Source: Prado023 sp963706885
Lineage (GTDB): Bacteria > Actinomycetota > Actinomycetes > S36-B12 > CAIYMF01
DNA: 64,000 bases
Direction of reading: 5' to 3'
NCBI GenBank assembly: GCA_963706885.1
Contig: CAVPNX010000023.1
Span: forward strand, 1 to 64,000
The notes beneath the pieces are model-generated. The model worked only from the letters and a program-made list of their open reading frames with translations, had not been told where the DNA came from and ran no database searches. Below are positions 17,696-26,190 of this stretch, piece by piece. The translations under genes were made by a program, and so were the position numbers. How positions within the stretch are numbered: the stretch's first letter is position 1; every line of letters begins with the position of its first letter.

Positions 17696-18832
17696 ATGAG
17701 GAAGTCACTGGTCGCGATCGCGGCCGCATGCAGCTCGCTGCTGATCCTGGGCGGCTGTTCCACGGAGTCGGAGACCGCCGAGCCGGCGGCCCCCGCGGCC
17801 AGCGGATCGGCTGCAGCCGCAGGTGGTCAGACCACCACGACCTGCGCCGCCGGCGACCGCATCGGCGTCTCGCTTCCCGCGCAGACCTCCGAGAACTGGA
17901 CCTTGGCCAAGGAGGAGTTCGACGCTGGCCTGACCGCCGCCGGGTTCACCCCCGACGTGCAGTTCTCCGACGCCGCATCGGCTGCCGCCTCGCAGCAGAC
18001 CAAGATCGACAACATGCTGACCCAGGGTTCCAAGGTCATCGTCATCGGCGCCGAGGACGGCAAGCAGCTGACCGGCCAGGTCAGCGCCGCTGAGGACGCT
18101 GGCGTCCCGGTCGTGGCCTACGACCGCCCGATCGATGCCGAGGGCACCGACTACTACATCGCGTTCGACAACTTCAAGGTCGGCCAGCTCCAGGGCACCG
18201 CCCTGCTCGAGGGTCTTGCCAAGCTCAAGGGTGAGGGCCCGTACAACATCGAGCTCTTCGCCGGTGCGGCCACCGACGCCAACGCGCCGGTGTTCTTCAA
18301 CGGTGCCATGGACGTCCTGCAGCCGAAGATCGACGACGGCACCCTCGTGGTGACCTCGGGCCAGACCACCTTCGACCAGGTCTCCACCGAGGGCTGGAAG
18401 AAGGAGAAGGCTCAGGAGCGCATGGAGAACCTGATCACCAGCAACTACAGCGATGGCACCGACCTGTCGGGCGTCCTCTCGCCGAACGACCAGCTGGCTG
18501 AGGGCATCCTCAACGCCGCCACCGCCGCCAAGCTGACCCCGGTCGTCACCGGTCAGGACTCCGAGGAGGTCGCGGTGACCCGCGTCGCCGCCGGTGAGCA
18601 GTACTCGACGATCTACAAGGACACCCGCAAGCTGGTGGCCGAGACCGTCGCGATGATCGAGAAGATCTGCACCGGCGAGGTCTTCCCGACCACCGCCACC
18701 TTCACCTGGCCGGACAGTGGCCTGGAGATCCCGACGTACTACCTCGAGCCGCTGATCGTCACGGCTGAGAACGGCGAAGAGGTCTACGCCGACAACGAGA
18801 CGCTGCTGGCTGCATTCAAGGCCGGTATGTGA
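17696..18832 (+). CDS. chvE: ChvE-like sugar-binding lipoprotein (transporter 1)
   Basis: 378-residue extracytoplasmic binding protein. Lipoprotein signal with lipobox LGGC near residue 20 and a Thr/Ala/Ser-rich linker, then the two-lobed periplasmic-binding fold of the ChvE/xylose class (RIGVSLPAQTSENWTLAKEE; VVAYDRPIDAEGTDYYIAFD; VLSPNDQLAEGI; VVTGQDSEEVAV). ATG 17696 is chosen because AAGGAG lies nine bases before it; a TTG six bases earlier is less likely. It follows mmsB by 66 bp and ends before a strong terminator, so it closes the operon. The family in Agrobacterium binds several aldoses; the preferred ligand here is not known. Confidence 0.9.
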   Translation: MRKSLVAIAAACSSLLILGGCSTESETAEPAAPAASGSAAAAGGQTTTTCAAGDRIGVSLPAQTSENWTLAKEEFDAGLTAAGFTPDVQFSDAASAAASQQTKIDNMLTQGSKVIVIGAEDGKQLTGQVSAAEDAGVPVVAYDRPIDAEGTDYYIAFDNFKVGQLQGTALLEGLAKLKGEGPYNIELFAGAATDANAPVFFNGAMDVLQPKIDDGTLVVTSGQTTFDQVSTEGWKKEKAQERMENLITSNYSDGTDLSGVLSPNDQLAEGILNAATAAKLTPVVTGQDSEEVAVTRVAAGEQYSTIYKDTRKLVAETVAMIEKICTGEVFPTTATFTWPDSGLEIPTYYLEPLIVTAENGEEVYADNETLLAAFKAGM

Positions 18833-18896
18833 TCCACGGGTCATCCCTGATCGGGAGACGGGTCTTCTGATCCGCTGACCTGATCTGCACCACCCG

Positions 18897-18934
18897 CTGG
18901 GGTGGGGTCCTCCTCCGGGAGGGTCCCACCCCAG
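18897..18934 (+). terminator. Rho-independent-like hairpin after chvE1
   Basis: CTGGGGTGGG (18897-18906) pairs with CCCACCCCAG (18925-18934); two G-U pairs and CCTCC/GGAGG extend the stem to 17 pairs around a 4-nt loop TCCG. There is no clear U-run, as is common in GC-rich actinobacteria. It lies 65 bp past the stop of chvE1. Confidence 0.7.
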
Positions 18935-19004
18935 TAGCATTCCGGCCACCGGCACCGGCACCGGCGAGAGGTGCCGGCCACCGCACCGGCGAGAGGACAC
19001 CGAC

Positions 19005-19502
19005 ATGACCCACGAGCCCAGCGCTGGTCCCTCGACGTCGGCCGCTGCGCTGGCCGAGAGCATCCGGGCCTACCGGGAGGCCACCGAGCTGTTCCTGGTC
19101 GTGGCCTCGGCACTGGCCGAGGACGACCTCGACCGGCAACCGCCCGAGCCCGACGGGTGGACGCCGCGGATGGTGATCCACCACGTCGCGGACTCCGAGA
19201 CGAACTCGTACGTGCGCCTGCGCCGGCTGCTGGCCGAGCCCGCCGGCACGACCATCCAGGGCTACGACGAGGCGCAGTGGGCCCGGGCGCTGCACTACGA
19301 CCGTCCGGTGGCCCTGTCCCTGGCGGTGTTCCGGGCGGTGCGCGACTCCAGCGCGGAGCTGCTGGACCTGATCACGCCGGCCGACCTGGCCCGCGCCGGT
19401 GTCCACACCGACTCGGGGCCCTACACGTTGGCCGACTGGCTGGACACCTACGTGGCCCACGCCCGCGACCACGCCGAGCAGATCCGCGCAGCCCTCGGCT
19501 GA
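19005..19502 (+). CDS. DinB-family protein
   Basis: 165 residues, a helical-bundle metal protein of the DinB/YfiT superfamily. The candidate metal-binding histidines are in MVIHHVADSE and in DTYVAHARDHAEQIRAA, the usual first-helix and last-helix positions. In actinobacteria members include mycothiol-dependent enzymes (isomerase, maleylpyruvate type) but also many of unknown role; this one has no diagnostic feature and is best left generic. The start is preceded by GAGAGG. A 21-bp direct repeat (containing GCACCGGCGAGAGG twice) lies just upstream at about 18965-19000. Confidence 0.75.
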   Translation: MTHEPSAGPSTSAAALAESIRAYREATELFLVVASALAEDDLDRQPPEPDGWTPRMVIHHVADSETNSYVRLRRLLAEPAGTTIQGYDEAQWARALHYDRPVALSLAVFRAVRDSSAELLDLITPADLARAGVHTDSGPYTLADWLDTYVAHARDHAEQIRAALG

Positions 19503-19525
19503 GGGGTTCGCAGCACCCAATCGCC

Positions 19526-20912
19526 CTACGAGCCGGCCGATTCGATCCGGCCGGCGAGCTCGGTGCCCGACGACGCGCGCCGCGCGTCGCCGAGCGTGTG
19601 GATCCCGCGCTCGCGCAGCAGCGGGATCATCCGGACCAGCACCTCCGCGGTGGCCAGCGCGTCGCCCAGGGCGGTGTGCCGGCCGATCACCTCCACGCCG
19701 AACCGCGCGCACACCCCGTCGAGCCCGTGGCGGGCGTCCGGGTCGGGATCGAGGACCGCGGAGAGCATCATCGTGTCGAGGCTCAACGGCTCGAGGGTGA
19801 CCCCGGCCTCGGCGGCCGGTGGCCCGAGGAACCCGAGGTCGAAGGCCAGGTGGTGGCCGACCAGCACCGAGTCGGCGGCGTAGTCGGCGAAGTCCGCCAG
19901 GACGACGGCCCCAGTTGGTGCGTCGGCGACCAGCTCATCGCTGATGCCGTGGAACTTCGTCGAGGACTCGGGGATGTGCTTGCCGGGGTTCACGAGGGCA
20001 TCGAACGTGTCATCGGCGCGCACGTGGGCCCCGTCGACCCGGACCGCGCCCAGGGCGATGAGGCGGTCACCGGCCTCCGAGTGCAGCCCCGTGGTCTCGC
20101 AGTCCAGCACCGTGAAGACGATCTGGTCCAGCGGCGTGGCCAACCACTCCTCACGCGTCACGGTCGGGCGGCTGGGCCGGGCGAGGTCGACCGAGATCCC
20201 GACCACCGGTCCGGCGGGTTCCTCGCCGGGCTCCCCGATGATCAGGACCATCCCGGGCTCGTCGGGACCGGTGATGCGCACCAGGCGGATCGGCGTGCCG
20301 GCGACGACGGCTGCCGGCCGCTCGCCGGCCAGGGCACGGCTCAGCAGCGGGGTCAGGTCCTCGGCGTCGAACACCCCGAAGATGCTGCGTCCCGGCGGCG
20401 ATCCGCGAGCGGGAGACGAGCATGCGCCGGGCCGCTGGGTTCACCAGCAGGATCCGGCCGCTGTCGTCGACGACCCCGACCGGGACGTCGAGGCCGGTGA
20501 GCACGGCGAACAGGATGTCGCGCTCGCGGGTGAGCTCGGCATGGGCGCTGTCCAGCTGCTCGGTGAGCCGGTCCTCGGCGGTGGCGTGGCGCTCGGCCAG
20601 CACGTTCACGGCCCGTTGGACCGCGGTCGTCCCGGCGAGGCGGTGGGCCGGGTTGACCGTCGCGATGATCTCGATGTCGGCCGCCTGCCGGGCGTCGGCG
20701 CGCTGCTCGGAGCGCCACGTGCTCCAGGCCACCCAGCCGATCCCCGCCACGAGGACGACGAGGCCCAGCGCGAGGATGAGCCACTGCGAGCCAAGGGAGT
20801 CGAGGAGCGCCCGTCGCGATTCCGGTGGGAGATCCGCCAGGACGACGGCGACCGTGAGCGCCGGCACGAGGGTGGCGATCGCGATGAGTGCCAGGACCCG
20901 CCATCTGGTCAC
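19526..20912 (-). CDS. Membrane-anchored 3'-5' exonuclease of the DEDDh/PolIII-epsilon type, frameshifted
   Basis: Two N-terminal hydrophobic helices (about residues 5-25 and 36-60) precede a helical linker (SAHAELTRERDILFAVL) and a PAS-like segment (GLDVPVGVVDDSGRILLVNP). The C-terminal half has all three exonuclease motifs: TVLDCETTGL (ExoI), VLVGHHLAFDLGFL (ExoII) and HTALGDALATAEV (ExoIII, HxxxxD form). A frame shift near 20395 separates the halves. GTG 20912 is chosen because GGAGGTG lies six bases upstream; a GTG at 20951 overlaps the stop of the previous gene. It is last in a run of overlapping genes with a symporter and nucleotidyltransferase. The target nucleic acid is unknown; family members next to DUF294 proteins are frequent, but a role has not been settled to my knowledge. 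Confidence 0.75.
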
Positions 20913-20947
20913 TGATCCACCTCCGCAGCGGTCGGTCGGGGTCCCGG

Positions 20948-21934
20948 TCACAGGCCGGTCCGGAACGTCACGGACGTGACCGACTGGGCGGCGCGCACCG
21001 CGCGGAAGGCCTCGCGCAGCGCCTGCTGGTCGGCCTCGGCCAGGTCGTCGACGGTGACCACGTCCGAGAGCGCGAGACCGGCGCGCACCTGGTCGACCTG
21101 AGCCACCAGGCGCAGCCGGGTGAGCACGTCGAAACCCTCAACAAGTCGGTCGACGAGCTCCTCGGAGAGCAGCCCTGCGGCGGCCGTGGCGGCCAGCCGC
21201 TCCCGCGTGCCGACCGCGCTCGACCGGGCGTCCAGCCCGTACAGGCGAGCCAGAAGGACCAGGGGTGCCAGGCCTGTGCGCTTGAGGTCGACCGGTCCGT
21301 GCGGCAGCCGGCCGAAGGTGTTCAGCGCCGGGGGGAACGACGTGGCGGCGACGGCCAGCCCGTGCAGCAGGCGCGGGGAGTCGGCCCCGCCGAGCAGGAC
21401 GTCGACGGCGGGCGTGATGTCGAGGGTCCCGGCCACCTCGCGCAGGTCGAGGAAGACGTCGGTGTCCACGACGGCCTCGGGCGTCGGCGCCTCCACCCGG
21501 TGCCGGGCCGCCACGACCCAGTCAGCCAGGCTGACCGACCAGCGGTCGGCCATGTACCCGCCGTCGCAGGGTCGCATCCCGAACTCCGCCAGGCCGGCGA
21601 TCACCTCGGCAGCCAGGTCGTCGGCGTAGCTGCTGGCGGCCGCGCGGTCGGTGTCCCAGATCAGGGCGTGGTCCTGGTCGCTGGCGCAGTGCAGCTCACC
21701 GCGGGCATGCGACCCGAGGGCGACCCACGCGAAGCGCCCCGGCGGTGGCCCGGCCTGGTGCACGAAGCCGTCGACGAGGTCGCGGGTTCGCTCATCGGCC
21801 GCGCGTGCCAGGGCGGCACCCAGGTCGGTCCCGGTGGGGGTTGCACCCGCCGGCAGCGCGAGCGCAACGGCCACCAGGTCGCTCACGGGCCCGACCCGTC
21901 CCGCATGTGGCTCGGAGGTGATCCGATCAGTCAT
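20948..21934 (-). CDS. DUF294-type putative nucleotidyltransferase
   Basis: 328 residues. The active-site motif is WVALGSHARGELHCASDQDH: GS followed by the paired acidic residues (DxD) of the polymerase-beta-like nucleotidyltransferases, as in GlnD and DUF294 proteins. The C-terminal helical region (TGLAPLVLLARLYGLDA, LTRLRLVAQVDQVRAG) matches the DUF294_C helical output domain. The usual N-terminal CBS and cNMP domains of the long form are absent here. ATG 21934 overlaps the symporter stop (ATGA). It may nucleotidylate a partner protein; the target is unknown, with the adjacent symporter or exonuclease the nearest candidates. Confidence 0.75.
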   Translation of the reverse strand: MTDRITSEPHAGRVGPVSDLVAVALALPAGATPTGTDLGAALARAADERTRDLVDGFVHQAGPPPGRFAWVALGSHARGELHCASDQDHALIWDTDRAAASSYADDLAAEVIAGLAEFGMRPCDGGYMADRWSVSLADWVVAARHRVEAPTPEAVVDTDVFLDLREVAGTLDITPAVDVLLGGADSPRLLHGLAVAATSFPPALNTFGRLPHGPVDLKRTGLAPLVLLARLYGLDARSSAVGTRERLAATAAAGLLSEELVDRLVEGFDVLTRLRLVAQVDQVRAGLALSDVVTVDDLAEADQQALREAFRAVRAAQSVTSVTFRTGL

Positions 21935-23673
21935 CGTTGTCCCCTCGCGGTCCAGGCCGGGTGCAGGTGGGCGGTCTCGGGCGTGTGCAGCCGGATCATC
22001 ATCCGGTCCACGCCCGGGTGCAGGCGATGGCTGGTCGCCCGCGACACGAGCACCATGGTGGCCAGCGCCAGGGGCATCGCCCACGCGGCGGGCTGCGCGA
22101 GAAGGGCGTCGGGCCAGCCGGTGAGGTCGGGCATCGCGGTTGACAGCGCGATCGCGCCCACGGCCAGGACCCCGCCGAGGACGAGCCCGGCAGTGGCCCC
22201 GACGTCGGTGAGCCGCGGCCACCAGATCCCCAGCAGGAGCAGCGGGCAGAACGTCGCAGCGGCCACGGTGAAGGCCAGTGCGACGGCCTGGGCGAGCGGC
22301 AGCGCGCTGGCAAGCAGGCTCAGCACGAACGGGGCGAGCACGGCCGCGACTGCGGCCACCCGGAACGAGCGGATCGGGTCGTGCACCCAGCGACTGACCA
22401 CGTCCTGCGACAGCACCCCGGCGACCGTGACGGTCAGGCCCGTGGCGGTGGCCAGGAACGCCGCGGCGGCACCGGCACACACCAGGGCGGTGAGTGCCAT
22501 GCCGACGGTGCCGCCGACCAGCGCCTGGGGCAGCAGCAGGACGACCGCGTCCGTCTGCCCGGTCATGAGCAGCGCCGGGGTGTAGATCCGCCCGAGCATC
22601 CCGAAGACCGACGGCGAGAGGTAGAACAGCCCCACCAGGCCGATGACGATCAGGGCGGTGCGCCGCGCCTGTCGGCCGTCGGGATTCGTGTAGAAGCGGA
22701 CGAGCACGTGCGGCAGGCCCATGGTTCCCAGGAACAGCGCGATCATCAGGGCGTAGGTGCGGTACATCGGGTGGGACTGCCCGCCCTGCAGCGGTTGCCC
22801 CCACGCCGTCCCAGCCGTCGCGGGGGTGGACTCCAGGTGCGGGACGGCCGCACCGGCGGGGAACGTGATCGTGGTGCCCGCGTCGATGCTGTGCGTTCCC
22901 GGGTCCAGCTGCAGTTCGCCCGCCACGGGGACTGCGTCGATCGTCCCGTCGGCCCGGACGGCCACCGGCTCGGTGACGGTGACGGTGATGTCCGTCCCGA
23001 CCGACACCGTGGTGACCTCCGCGAACGTGGGGACCTCGTCGACCAGGGCGGAGGGTCGGCCGTCGAGCTGCCAGGCTGCGAGCAGGAAGAGCGCGGGCAC
23101 CATGATCGCGACCAGCTTGAGCCAGTACTGGAAGCCCTGGACCATCGTGACGCTGCGCATCCCCCCGCCCACGATCACGACCAGGACCGTCAGCGCGACC
23201 AGGACGCCCCCGAGCCAGATGGGGGTGCCGAGCACGGTCTGCAGGGCACGGCCGGCCCCCTGCAGCTGGGGCACGACGTAGAGCCACCCGATCACCACGA
23301 CCAGCACGCTGGCCGCCAGGCGGACGGTCGAGGAGCGCAGCCGTGCCTCGCAGAAGTCGGGCAGGGTGTAGGCGCCGGACCGGCGCAGGGGCGCGGCAAC
23401 CAGGGCCAGCAGGAGCACGTAGCCCACGGCGTATCCCACCGGGAACCACACCGCGTCGGCCCCACCGACCATGATCAGCCCGGCCACCCCGAGGAACGAG
23501 GCGGCTGAGAGGTACTCCCCGGAGATCGCCGAGGCGTTCCACCAGGCCGGCACCGAGCGGGCCGCGACGTAGAAGTCACCGGTCGTGCGGGCCACGCGCG
23601 AGCTGTAGCCGGCCAGGGCGATGGTCGCCACGACCGTGGCTGTCATGCCCGCGATGACCGCAGCGTCGTTCAT
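21931..23673 (-). CDS. Sodium:solute symporter, cation/acetate (ActP-like) type
   Basis: 580 residues, SSS family. About 13 membrane helices; typical segments are WWNASAISGEYLSAASFLGV, GLPHVLVRFYTNPDGRQAR and TLPDFCEARL. Between helices there is a long extracytoplasmic insertion (residues about 245-330) that is Thr/Val/Asp-rich and not usual in ActP of enterobacteria. The family imports acetate or other short-chain acids with Na+ or H+. It overlaps the small subunit gene by 4 bp and the nucleotidyltransferase by 4 bp. acs and a second actP lie a few kb upstream, which supports an acetate or related carboxylate substrate. Confidence 0.85.
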   Translation of the reverse strand: MNDAAVIAGMTATVVATIALAGYSSRVARTTGDFYVAARSVPAWWNASAISGEYLSAASFLGVAGLIMVGGADAVWFPVGYAVGYVLLLALVAAPLRRSGAYTLPDFCEARLRSSTVRLAASVLVVVIGWLYVVPQLQGAGRALQTVLGTPIWLGGVLVALTVLVVIVGGGMRSVTMVQGFQYWLKLVAIMVPALFLLAAWQLDGRPSALVDEVPTFAEVTTVSVGTDITVTVTEPVAVRADGTIDAVPVAGELQLDPGTHSIDAGTTITFPAGAAVPHLESTPATAGTAWGQPLQGGQSHPMYRTYALMIALFLGTMGLPHVLVRFYTNPDGRQARRTALIVIGLVGLFYLSPSVFGMLGRIYTPALLMTGQTDAVVLLLPQALVGGTVGMALTALVCAGAAAAFLATATGLTVTVAGVLSQDVVSRWVHDPIRSFRVAAVAAVLAPFVLSLLASALPLAQAVALAFTVAAATFCPLLLLGIWWPRLTDVGATAGLVLGGVLAVGAIALSTAMPDLTGWPDALLAQPAAWAMPLALATMVLVSRATSHRLHPGVDRMMIRLHTPETAHLHPAWTARGQR

Positions 23674-24047
23674 CGGCCCTCCACCAGGTCGGTGAACTGC
23701 TCCTCGTTGCCCTCCGCGTGGCGGACGTACCACCAGCCGACCCCGAGGATCGCCGGGTACACCAGGAAGCCCAGGAGCAACCACCACAGCGGCAGCGGAC
23801 CGACCTGCAGGGCGCGAACTCCGGGCACCAGGCCGAAGAGCAGGGGGAGGGCGGCCAGCGGCACGACCACCAGGGCCACGGTCGACAGGCCCAGGAGCAG
23901 CTGGGTCCGGATCAGCGCCCGCACGTAGACCACGCCCACGCGGGTCTGCTGGTCGATGTCCTCGACAGCTGAGCGGCGGGTGCGCCGGCGCACGTCGCGC
24001 CGTGGACCCGTGATCACCTCGCGTCGGGGGCGTTGGGTGGCGGTCAT
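23670..24047 (-). CDS. Small membrane protein, partner subunit of the SSS symporter (DUF485-like)
   Basis: 125 residues with a basic N-terminal tail (PRREVITGPRRDVRRRTRR) and two hydrophobic helices (LLLGLSTVALVVVPLAALPLL and LPLWWLLLGFLVYPAILGV) followed by WWYVRHAEGNEEQFTDLVEG. The two-helix layout and the WYV-R-A-N-E end recall DUF485/YjcH proteins that are regularly encoded just before ActP. The C-terminal acidic tail is cytoplasmic. ATG 24047 overlaps the response-regulator stop and the gene's own stop overlaps the symporter start. Confidence 0.7.
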   Translation of the reverse strand: MTATQRPRREVITGPRRDVRRRTRRSAVEDIDQQTRVGVVYVRALIRTQLLLGLSTVALVVVPLAALPLLFGLVPGVRALQVGPLPLWWLLLGFLVYPAILGVGWWYVRHAEGNEEQFTDLVEGR

Positions 24048-24925
24048 GGCGCCGCGCCCTCCGCCGGCTCCGGCTGGTCGCGGTCCAGCCGGTGGCGCTG
24101 GACCAGTGCAGCCCGCACCCCGGGGGTGAACCGCCGGCTGACGGGCACCGACTGCCCGGCGCCGAGCTCCACCGAGACACGGCCGGCTGCCGAGCGCAGT
24201 CCCTCGACGAAGGCACCGTTGACCAGGTACCTGCGGTGCACGCGCAGGAACCCGGCGGCCTCCCAGCGCTCCTCGAGGCTCGCCAGGGGGACCCGCACCA
24301 GGTGCCCGCCGGACCGGGTGCACAGGCGGACGTAGTCGCGCTGGGCCTCCACGTACACGATGTCGGAGCGGCGGACGTAGCGGGTGGTGCCCCCGAGCTC
24401 GACGGCGATGGTCTCGTCGGCGGGTGGCGCCGGGGGGCCGGGCGTGGGCTCGGGGGCGACGGCGGGGGCTGGGGCGCCGGTCGTGCATTGGACCGCGGCG
24501 GCCTCGCGGTCGGCGCCGGTGCGCCGGGCCTCGATGGCCGCGCCCACCCGGGCCAGCGCCAGGGCGAGCCGCTCGGCGCGGATCGGCTTGAGCAGGTAGT
24601 CGACGGCCGCCACCTCGAAGGCGTCCACGGCGTGGTTGTCGTAGGCGGTGACGAACACGACCGGTGGTGGCGCGGCGAACCGGGTCAGGATCCCCGCGAG
24701 CGCCAACCCATCGATGCCCGGCATCCGGATGTCGAGGAAGACCGCATCGAACTCGCTCGACTGCAGGGCCGCGAGGGCATCGGCGGCACTGGTGACGGGC
24801 GTGACCGCGGCGACGCCGTCGGAGTTCTCGAGCAGGTAGGTCAACTCACCGAGCGCCGGCGGCTCGTCGTCGACGGCGAGCACGCGCAGGCCCCGGGGCG
24901 CAGGGGTACCGGTGGGCTCACTCAT
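24044..24925 (-). CDS. LytTR-type response regulator
   Basis: 293 residues. Receiver domain 1-125 with VDDEPPALGELTYLL, the phospho-acceptor in VFLDIRMPGIDG and the switch Lys in YLLKPI. A Pro/Ala linker (about 140-170) leads to a LytTR DNA-binding domain (IVYVEAQRDYVRLCTRSG; FLRVHRRYLVN). It overlaps the sensor kinase gene by 8 bp and the next gene by 4 bp, so it is the cognate partner and probably controls this operon or the acs/actP genes. LytTR systems next to acetate-type symporters are known in actinobacteria. Confidence 0.85.
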   Translation of the reverse strand: MSEPTGTPAPRGLRVLAVDDEPPALGELTYLLENSDGVAAVTPVTSAADALAALQSSEFDAVFLDIRMPGIDGLALAGILTRFAAPPPVVFVTAYDNHAVDAFEVAAVDYLLKPIRAERLALALARVGAAIEARRTGADREAAAVQCTTGAPAPAVAPEPTPGPPAPPADETIAVELGGTTRYVRRSDIVYVEAQRDYVRLCTRSGGHLVRVPLASLEERWEAAGFLRVHRRYLVNGAFVEGLRSAAGRVSVELGAGQSVPVSRRFTPGVRAALVQRHRLDRDQPEPAEGAAP

Positions 24926-26096
24926 CGACCGCCACCGCCTCGGCGTACTTCGGGATGCGCATCGTGATCCTGGTGCCCGCACCGGGTGCGGTCTCCACGA
25001 CCAGCCCCCGGTCGTCACCGAACGTGCTGCGCAGGCGCTCGTCGACGTTGGCCAGGCCCACATGGTCCCCGGGCGCGCCGGACAGGCTGCGCCGGACCAC
25101 CGCGGGGTCGATGCCGGCACCGTCGTCCTCGATGCTGATCAGGCAGTCGGCGCCGCGGTCCCGGGCGGTGATCGTGATCGTTCCCGGTCCATCGGTGTTC
25201 TCGAAGCCGTGGCGCACGGCGTTCTCCACCAGCGGCTGGATGCACAGGAAGGGGATCCGGACACCGACGACCTCGGGGTCCACGCGCAGGGCGACGGTCA
25301 GCCGATCGCCGAACCGGGCCTGCTCCAGCAGGAGGTACTGCTCGATGGAGTGCAGCTCCTCGGCCAGCGTCGTGAACCGGCCGTGGGATCGGAAGCTGTA
25401 CCGGGTGAAGTCGGCGAAGTCGAGCAGCAGGTCGCGGGCGCGGTCGGGGTCGGTGCGCACGAACGACGCGATGGCGGTCAGCGAGTTGTAGACGAAGTGC
25501 GGGGAGATCTGGGCGCGCAGCACGCGCACCTCGGCCTCCGCCGAGCGTGCCCGGGTCCGGTCGAGCTCGGCGAGGTCCAGCTGGCCGGAGGCGAACACCG
25601 CGACCTCCTGGACCGCACGGACCATGGCGGGCCCGGCCGGTTGGGTCGAGTAGGCCACGAGGGCGCCGATGACGATGTCGTCGGAGGTCAGGGGTGCCGC
25701 GACCCCGCTGCGCATGATCTCCGAGACCTCCCGGGCCTGCTGCGAGGTCAGCACGACGACCGCCCCTGACTCCAGGGCCAGCGCGGCGTGCGCCAGGGCC
25801 GCGCGCATCTGGCGCTCACCCACGCCCTCCCACGCCAGGATCTCGGCGCGATCGGCGATCGCCAGGGCATCCACCCCGAGCAGGGTGCGCAGGGGCTTGG
25901 CCGCGCGCTGGGCCGACGCCGGTGTGAGCCCACCGCGCAGCCGGGGTGCGGCGAGGCTGGCCAGGTGCAGGGTGCGGTAGGTGGCCATGTCGCCCTCGGA
26001 CCCCAGCCGGGTCCGGCCGCGCACCGCCCGGGCGAGCAGCACTCCGAGAGCGATGGCCCCTGCGATCGCCGCGACTGCGAGCACCCAGTCACCCAC
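24918..26096 (-). CDS. LytS-type sensor histidine kinase
   Basis: 392 residues. One N-terminal membrane helix (VLAVAAIAGAIALGVLLARAV), then a GAF-like sensory segment (about 60-185), then the His_kinase domain with LRAQISPHFVYNSL (phospho-His) and an HATPase with NAVRHGFEN (N box), EDDGAGIDP (G1) and HVGLANVDERLR (G2). No large extracytoplasmic sensor is present, so the signal is probably cytoplasmic or delivered by the coupled symporter. GTG start at 26096. It heads the six-gene overlapped operon running left. Confidence 0.85.
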   Translation of the reverse strand: MGDWVLAVAAIAGAIALGVLLARAVRGRTRLGSEGDMATYRTLHLASLAAPRLRGGLTPASAQRAAKPLRTLLGVDALAIADRAEILAWEGVGERQMRAALAHAALALESGAVVVLTSQQAREVSEIMRSGVAAPLTSDDIVIGALVAYSTQPAGPAMVRAVQEVAVFASGQLDLAELDRTRARSAEAEVRVLRAQISPHFVYNSLTAIASFVRTDPDRARDLLLDFADFTRYSFRSHGRFTTLAEELHSIEQYLLLEQARFGDRLTVALRVDPEVVGVRIPFLCIQPLVENAVRHGFENTDGPGTITITARDRGADCLISIEDDGAGIDPAVVRRSLSGAPGDHVGLANVDERLRSTFGDDRGLVVETAPGAGTRITMRIPKYAEAVAVDE

Positions 26097-26122
26097 GGGC
26101 GCACGCTATCGGCCGCCCGCCG

Positions 26123-26167
26123 CTGTGTCATGGATCCGGCCATCGGAGTGCAGGATCCATGACACAG
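26123..26167 (-). terminator. Long perfect inverted repeat after acs
   Basis: CTGTGTCATGGATCC (26123-26137) and GGATCCATGACACAG (26153-26167) are perfect 15-bp arms around a 15-nt loop, in the 94-bp gap between the stop of acs and the start of the sensor kinase gene. As RNA it is a very stable hairpin without a U-run. It probably ends acs transcription before the two-component operon, but it could also be an operator for the kinase promoter. Confidence 0.55.
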
Positions 26168-26190
26168 GGCGTGGTGTGCCGGCGGGCGGG

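Noticed and set aside
19005..19502. Naming the DinB-family gene as a mycothiol-dependent isomerase or S-transferase
   Set aside because: Only generic superfamily histidines are visible; nothing specific supports a named reaction.
26123..26167. Ends of an insertion sequence
   Set aside because: The inverted repeats are 15 bp apart with nothing between them and no transposase is present in the window.
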